A stretch of DNA of 64,000 bases from Flexamia atlantica (lineage: Eukaryota; Arthropoda; Insecta; Hemiptera; Cicadellidae), in assembly GCA_035578135.1 (NCBI GenBank), contig JAQJVK010000010.1:27985471-28049470 (forward strand). Reading direction: 5' to 3'. Of this stretch, positions 57,153 through 64,000 are shown piece after piece. Numbering within the stretch: the stretch's first letter is position 1; the number at the start of each line of letters is the position of its first letter. The notes beneath the pieces were generated by a model. It worked only from the letters and a program-made list of their open reading frames with translations. It ran no database searches and had not been told where the DNA came from. Both the position numbers and the translations under genes were made by a program.

Positions 57153-58044
57153 CAGGGTTTCCGGAAATCATGGTAAAATATTTTAATACATGATACAAGG
57201 CTACAGCTAAAAATAAGAAAACAAATTGTATGGGTATAAAAATGGGTCCTAAAGTGCTTTGTTTTCCGTCTGTGTGTTTTTTTGTGTTTTTACATACTTT
57301 ATTATACCTCACAAACCTCTTAAATTCAAACTTGGTACATGGATGACCACTATCATGGACTATTTTTTAAGAAGTATCAAATTTATACTTTGTACCATTT
57401 CGAATAGGCGACTGTTTTTTTTATTTTCAAAGTTAAATATCTTAAAAACAGTAAATTTTAGAAAAATTATACAAGTGACAAAAAGTTGTGAAAATTAATC
57501 CAATCAAAACGCTGATATTAACATTATAATGATCGGACAGCTAAAAATGGAGAAATTGCAAACTTTCCGAGTTAGAACATGCAAATTTCTGACAGTACTT
57601 AGGCCCTACTAAAGAACTATGTTTTATTAAGACAATTTTCAATTTATCAGTTATTAGTAGTCCGGTCATCATAATCTTAATATCAGCGTTAATCGGATTA
57701 ATTTTCGCAACTTTTTTGTCACTTGTTTAATTTTTTCAAAAATTTCTTCTTATTAAGATATTTACCTCTGAAAACAAAAAACAATCTCCAATTTTAAATG
57801 ATGCAAGGTAGAAATTTGATACAAAATTAGTTCTTGATAGTGGTCATCCATGTATCAAGTTTGAAGTTTATATGTTAAGAGGTTATGAGATATAATTAAA
57901 TATGTGAAAAAATACAGACACACAGACGAAACATGACGCACTTTAGAATCTATGTATATCTATGTAATAATATGTATCATTTTTCTTATTTTTACTTCTG
58001 CTATCATATACTAAAATAGTTTACCTTAATTTCAGGACAACCTG
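57153..58044. mobile_element. Fold-back MITE, family 1, copy B (892 bp)
   Basis: Same family as 45484-46366: CAGGGTTTCCGGAAATCATG at the left end, reverse complement of CAGGTTGTCCTGAAATTAAG at the right, TATA on both sides, and matching internal phrases (GATCGGACAGCTAAAAATGG at 57532; ACAAACCTCTTA; ATGGATGACCACTAT). Arms have diverged more from each other than in copy A. Confidence 0.9.
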
Positions 58045-58437
58045 TATACAGTACAGACGTCTTTATAGAAATGTAATTAAACGTCTCTGAATCCTTTTGT
58101 TGCCGGGGCTCGGGGAGGAGTTTCTTCCGATCCAACCGTTTATTCTCTAATGGCGCATTGTCGCATCTGCGTCCCAATTGTAGTAAAAGCATTTTTATTA
58201 CGGCTTCACGATTTGCAGGTGTGCGTTTTCGTTCAAGCATTTATCCTGACTATTTTACTAGTTGCACCAACAATTAGATTATATCTTTCCTAAATCACAT
58301 CCGCGACAAAATAATATGTTTTGCCACTTACAGTAATATACCTTTAAAGTACTGTACGTTGTTACAGTATAATTGATCAGGCAATTAAGTTGTCATTAAA
58401 GAGTTGCCATTTGCTGTATTAATTATTTTTTCTTATA

Positions 58438-59858
58438 ATACGGGGTGTTCATTTAAGGTCACAAACTTTGATAGTACTCATCAAAACATAAAAAAATCGA
58501 ATAAACAAACGTCGGAAATCCTTCGTTTAGCCGCTAGCCGCCATTTTGTACTTTTTACAAAAATACAAATATATCAAAAACTACTTTATCTACGATCATT
58601 GCAATAAGCACCAATTATGGTATTAGAATAAACATTATAATGATATACATTAAAACACCAAAAACCAAGCAGTACTCTAATGACGACTTTAGAGTACTGG
58701 AGTCACTTTAGAGTACTGGTTCTAGACCAATGAGAGCTCGGCATTTGACGGAAGTAGTGTCATAATAACAATTACGCAATTCGCACATCAGCTGATTGTT
58801 GCATTACGATTCATGTTTGAGTTTACTTATCCCATCAGCTGATTGTTCCACAACGATTCATGGTTCAGTCTGCTTATTTGCCTAACCTCAAATTTTAGTT
58901 GACCTATTCCATCATTAGTAAAAGTCATGAGTTTTGTTTAACTTCGGGGGAAATTTTGTCGTATATTGTTGGTCGTAGATAAAATAGTGTATGCAACGAT
59001 TGTATTATGCCTTTAAGCCACTCGTGAGATATTTAGAACACTCGCTTCGCTCGTGTTCTAACTTACATCTCACTCGTGGCTTAAAGGCATTCATTATACA
59101 ATCGTTGCATAAACTACTATTAGCTACAATAACCAAACTTTTCACGTGTGTTTATAATAAAACAAAGAAAAATTAAAAAAAGTTGTTTGATTTGCATTAG
59201 TATTTACAAAATGGTGCCCACCATTCAAAATTTAAAAAAGTCAAGTAACTAAAAGAATCTGAATTTTACAAAAAAGTTATAAGAGACAAAAAATGTAGGA
59301 AATCTTCAAACGCTACTTCATATGACAAAATCGATAAAAAAATACGCAAAAAATGCACCTTTTCTGTTAGCCCTTAAACAGAAACTATGAGCTAGTCATG
59401 TCTCAATTAATTGTTGCGCCGGTGAGTCGCCGCGCCGCGCAACTCATAGTCATAGTTAAACAGAAAAAGTGCATTTTCTCGATGATTTGTTGATCGATTT
59501 TGCCAAATGATGTCTCGTTAGATTAGTAATAACGTTACTATATTTTTTGTTACTGGTAACCTTTTTGTAAAAGTCAGTTTTTCTTAGTTATTTATAACTT
59601 TACAATTTTTTTGATGGGCGCCATTATGAAAATACTAAAGCAAGAAAAAAATATGTTTGGATTTTTTTAGTTAATGTACAAGCAAAGTTTGGTTATTTTA
59701 GCTGAAGTAGTTTCTGCAATATCAGTTTTTTGTAAAAAATAAAAAATGTGGCTCAACAAAGCATTTCCAACATATGTTTATCTAGACATTTTTGTTTGCT
59801 TTAATGAGTAGGCTATTGGACACCAAAGTTTGTGGCCAACTTTAATGAATACCCTGTA
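58438..59858. mobile_element. 1.4-kb fold-back element with mariner-like ends
   Basis: Left ATACGGGGTGTTCATTTAAG and right (reverse complement) ATACAGGGTATTCATTAAAG continue for over 30 bp (CACAAACTTTG on both). The inner parts are also partly inverted (AAAATGCACCTTTTCTGTT at 59350 and AACAGAAAAAGTGCATTTT at 59460). It contains a second palindrome at 58990-59111. No coding region. Confidence 0.8.
58990..59111. repeat. Nested 122-bp palindrome
   Basis: TATGCAACGATTGTATTATG...GCCTTTAAGCCACTCGTGAG folds back on CTCACTCGTGGCTTAAAGGC...ATACAATCGTTGCATA around GAACACTCGCTTCGCTCGTG. It would form a long near-perfect hairpin and looks like a small element inserted inside the larger one. Confidence 0.9.
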
Positions 59859-60418
59859 TATAATATTATGTGACCATTGTCAATCAACCTACCACATATA
59901 GAATCTATTCCGCTGATTTGCTGTAGCTCACACACTTTGTTACCATTAATCTTATATGTTGTGAACAAATAGTCAGTTGCATTTGTTATGTATAATTAGC
60001 CTATATATAATTTCATTTTTAGTTTTGCTATTTAATTTTTTTCCCCACATATTATGCTTTAGTTGGTTGTTTATAATATACAAAAAAAGAAACAATACAT
60101 AAGTACAGCTTATAATTTTCAACTTAATTTGTTTTATGTATTTCAATTTTTTTCTTGAATAAAAGAAGCAGTCAACTGATACTCCTTCAAGCAGGCAAGT
60201 AGTTTTTTTTAAGTAAATAATTTTAATTATTATTTATTTTGTTTATTTAAATAAATATATTTTTATTTTTATTGTTAACCTATATATTTCATGTAGCCTA
60301 TTTATTTATTTCTATATTTTATATTTAAGTTAGTCAAGATAGCTGATTTGGGTATTTACATATAGCTGTCATAGAAATTTGGAATTTTATTTGTTGTACT
60401 CTGTGCTTGTAAAACCGG
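59859..60418. other. AT-rich, no feature recognised
   Basis: No frame or repeat of note. Confidence 0.4.
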
Positions 60419-63234
60419 GTGTCTTAAAAGTCCCAATCCCTCCATTTTTTTAATTAAATTGAAAAGATCGACTTCTGGCAACGATTACATGACAAAAGGA
60501 CAAGGTTTTTAGTATGACAGAATATTCACCTCTTCCCTCCAAATTGGGGTAGTTTGGGGGTTAAATTTTTAAATAGCAACCCCTACCTTATGACATATCG
60601 TTTTTTAAGGTAATTACAAAATAATAATTATTGTTTTGGCACCTCAAAGTTTGAATTTTTACATACATTTTAAAATTGCACATCATTAAGATAAGCCCCG
60701 ATTATCTTCATTTTGCCAATACATAGTATTGAGCTTCCAGGGGTTACTACTACGATTTTTTGAAATCGTGTTTGCCAAACTAAGTAATTTAATTTGATTG
60801 TAAATGCTTGGTCGCCACTGGTTTTTTATACTGCTTACAATTTTGCAATCCCGTCATTCCCGTCATGGAAACCTTTTTCCGTTCTGAAGATATTTAAAAT
60901 TGTCCTAATATTATCAACAAAATTGTTTTATCCAAGGAACTATTGAGAAATCCGATCCCATTAAATAAATCAGATTGCGGTATTTTATAGTCAGCATGAA
61001 AATTCAGCTGGAAATAATGGGTCCTACTTTTTACTTTTGAAAAATTTATTTGGATTCAATATGGCAGATCCAAGATGGCGGCTGAACATTTTAAACCACC
61101 AGCAATGGTGGAAGACCCCTGCCCTCCCTAGGAGGATACATGATTTGAGGATACTTTATTATATCCTCATAGTGCCCTACCCTCCTCCCCGACCGGGGAC
61201 TCACCACTGGCCGAGGCGGAAATAAAGTTCCAACATGCATTTTTGTAATTGTTTTCGTTTTATTTACAGTTATTTGAATTGAGATTTTTTGAAATGTGCA
61301 ACACAAAACAAAACACGACATTTCAAACGATGTTAGACCTAGAAACCCATTAATTAATGTTTGCATAATTTTTAAAACACCAATAAAATACACTTGGAAA
61401 TCAAACTAAAATTTTGTTAAATTTGTACTATACCTATTTCCTTGTATACCCAATTGGAAAAACATATTTCACCTAATTAAAAATAAACAAATATCTAAGG
61501 TTAAACAACTTTTGAATATGATGAAAATAATGAACTTAAAAAAAAATTATACAAAACAAAATTTACAAACAAAAGCCAATATAAATAAACATGCAATAAA
61601 TTGTAGTATTAATAGCTAGAGAACAGAAAACAGTTTGACGGACGAGTATGTAAATGAAACTTAACCACAATAAAAAAACAAACGCAAATTAAATTCATCA
61701 CAACACGCATAGGAGAAAAATACTTTGTACAGGAACAAGATAACGTCACTCTACGGTGTGTACAAATTATTAAGCAGGGCAAAATATAAATTTTAAAAAT
61801 CAATAAAAGTTATTATTTTATACCTATTATTAATGTATACTTTATATTTTTAATATGATATTGTATTTTTTCACCAAAAGGATTTTGTAGCATAGGATAA
61901 AAAACTTTGCACAGAAACAAGATCACCTCACTATTATTAATATGTAAGCTAAATATTGACGGAAACTGTAGATACTATTACATTTTGCGAAATCAACAAT
62001 ATAATAGAAATACTAAATGTTTAGTTGGAAAAACGATACATACACCAAATATAAACAATTGTTAAAACATAATTAATTGCAACAAATATATTATTTTACT
62101 ATACACAATTTTACGATGGGTAGAATACTGTTGAATACTTTATATTGTATAAAGTTATCACACACACCTCTGAAACACAAGTTTCCTACTGTAAAGGGAA
62201 AATTATACAGTATTATTTAATTTTTAACGCTTTTTATTCGAGTCTGATTCACTTAATATCTTATGTAATTAATACTGTTTATATTATATAACATCAAGAT
62301 TTCTAATTTTGTAATTAAAGGAATAATTTGTAGACTGCAGACTTCTTACTTTTTAATGAAGTAGTTATTCAAATAATTGTACGTTAAGTTGACAAAATGG
62401 CTTGAGTTGATGTTAATTTATATGTAAATTAAATACTTATAGGAATTAAGTACGTTGCACTTAATTCCTTTTGCTGTGTCTATTTATATGTGTAAGTTCT
62501 CTACTTATGTTAATCAATTTATAAGAAGCACAATGTAGGCAGGTAGTGGAGAGTTCAGTCGACCGTTCATGATAGGGTACGGTCCACCTTGGCACGTGAG
62601 AGTGAGTGCGTAGCCTTGAGAGCCATCGGCCCGATCCTAGAATATAAGTTTTAAGGCCCGTTTTGGACGAATTTTATATTAATAAATGATTCAAACCAGA
62701 ACGTTTTGATCTTGTAGTATTAGTGGGGATGGCCGCTGACGCTGCCTCAAAGTCTAAAAACATAGATCATTAAAATCAGCATTTACTTACTGCAGCTTTG
62801 TTTGACCTGAAGCTATAATGGCCATTCGGATATTTAAAAATCTAGTTCATAGTTTCTAATGAATTTTCCAAGCTCTTTAATTTTAATCTAGTTAGTTTAC
62901 ATAGAAAGTTTACAATTGTCTTATCTAAATTAGTATGAAAAACACATTTGAAAAATGACGTCATCTCAGCGTCTACCCCTCCCCAGACACATCATCATAA
63001 TGTCATTTCCATTCTTGGCCCCTCCCCCTATATTCAAATGACGTAATTTATGGACGGCCCCTTGGGGTTACAATTTGAAAATTCCGACCTAACCCCCAAA
63101 CTACCCAATTTTGGGAGAGGGGTGAATGTTTTGACACACCAAAAACTTCCTCCTGTTGTCAAGTAAAGGTTGCCGGAATTTGACCTTTTTCTCTTCATCA
63201 ATAAAAAATTAACAAGGGGGGACTTTCAAGACAC
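60419..63234. mobile_element. 2.8-kb inverted-repeat element
   Basis: The left 160 bp and the reverse complement of 63060-63234 match: GTGTCTTAAAAGTCCC / GTGTCTTGAAAGTCCC at the ends, then CTGGCAACGATTACATGACA / CCGGCAACCTTTACTTGACA, then ATTGGGGTAGTTTGGGGGTT / ATTGGGTAGTTTGGGGGTTA. The AT-rich interior has no transposase that I can read. Target duplication unresolved. Confidence 0.75.
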
Positions 63235-64000
63235 TTTATATTTCAATAAATCAATAAATTATTGTTATTTGTGCATTTTCTGTTCTGTTCAGTTTTTTGG
63301 AATAAACATTGGCTGAATTAAACGTAATTTTACATAATATAACTAATTATATATTAGATGTTTACCTTTAGTCAAGCTCTAATGAAATGATGTCTCCAGT
63401 GAGTGGTGACTCGTTTTTCCCTTAATGTTAGGGTAAAAATATGTTTAAACTTGTAACAAAGTGAGGACAATTAAGCATTTTTTCAATATTTTGCCAACAA
63501 ATGTATTTTGTAAAGAATTTTTATAATTTTGCAATTTTAACTTTTCTTACCGAGGATTTATATTTCAAAATATATTTGCCAGGGATAAATTTATCCTTAC
63601 TTGACCTGGTGCCTTCTAAATATGGTATATTCAACTTTAGATTATGGAAAATTGGATGATGTGTCAATAGGAATAGGGGTGGCTCAAAAGTAATAGGATC
63701 AAGACTATGGCTTCTCCACCGAGCGTCAGCAAAAACCTAACCTAACCCCGTCCCATCTTGAAAGTGTACATTAATATTTCATTATTGAGTTACAAGATTT
63801 TACCCTGACGAAACCCCCCCCTGAGGATAAACACTGATGGTATTTATACTGAATTTAACAGAATAAGGAAATAAAAGGTACTGTAGATTTCTTTGTTTGA
63901 AATTCATGTTGGTGATGGTGATTTTATATTTTGATTTGGATTTTTGTGGACATTTGCCATCACTGATTGGTAAAAAAACAAGTTTCACGACGTTTCGGGA
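63235..64000. other. No recognisable feature
   Basis: AT-rich; one AACCTAACCTAACCCC string at about 63736. Confidence 0.4.

Noticed and set aside
62540..62760. LTR-like stretch with GTTTTAAGGCCCG and a following GGCCGCTGAC
   Set aside because: No second copy, no TG...CA boundary that could be fixed and no convincing primer-binding site.
1..64000. CRISPR arrays, bacterial operons, riboswitches, integrons
   Set aside because: All repeats found are transposon ends, microsatellites or minisatellites, and composition and gene content are those of an animal genome.

Overview
This window looks like intergenic (possibly partly intronic) DNA from a large, AT-rich, repeat-dominated animal genome, most likely an insect or other arthropod. 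The grounds are several Jockey/CR1-group non-LTR retrotransposon remnants, mariner and pogo-type fragments, hAT and fold-back elements, a Penelope-like element, Helitron-like repeats, scattered AACCTAACC/GGTTAGGTT strings and frequent TAGGCCTA-type words. I could not name the species. No intact host gene was found. The only candidate host coding segment is one GC-rich exon-like block on the minus strand at 9101-9299, which I cannot name.

Layout. 1-5.1 kb: non-LTR fragments on the minus strand around a nest of internally deleted mariner copies, one carrying an 848-bp inverted-repeat element; a second mariner copy 400 bp away preserves the empty site. 5.1-9.96 kb: almost featureless, with the exon-like block near 9.1-9.3 kb. 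9.96-16.7 kb: a Helitron-like 3' end, then two non-LTR elements in tandem; the second is split by a 1247-bp inverted-repeat element with 3-bp target duplications, and three retroelement tails follow. 16.7-20.6 kb: little recognisable. 20.6-25.8 kb: a Helitron-like copy ending at a 100-N gap, a 1150-bp long-TIR element with three TTTTGCTCCAC motifs per arm, and a pogo-like relic invaded by a Penelope-like element whose 269-bp inverted arms are identical as read by eye and each contain a hammerhead ribozyme-like motif. 26-33 kb: low-complexity repeats, then an RT gene cut by a 2248-bp hAT element with perfect 8-bp target duplications. 33-39.5 kb: microsatellites, a CpG-rich patch, a retroelement 3' end and a tRNA-like sequence. 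39.56-43.3 kb: a 3.2-kb inverted-repeat element lodged at the edge of a 47-bp minisatellite. 45-64 kb: fold-back elements (one 0.9-kb family present twice), hAT remnants, a 1555-bp hAT-type element with 8-bp target duplications, and several inverted-repeat elements.

The retroelement reading frames are disrupted by frameshifts, stops or insertions, so the window records repeated rounds of transposition rather than a working pathway. The best-preserved coding segment is the 163-codon GIY-YIG endonuclease end of the Penelope-like element. In four places the order of insertion can be read directly, because joining the flanks rebuilds a reading frame or matches an empty copy elsewhere in the window.
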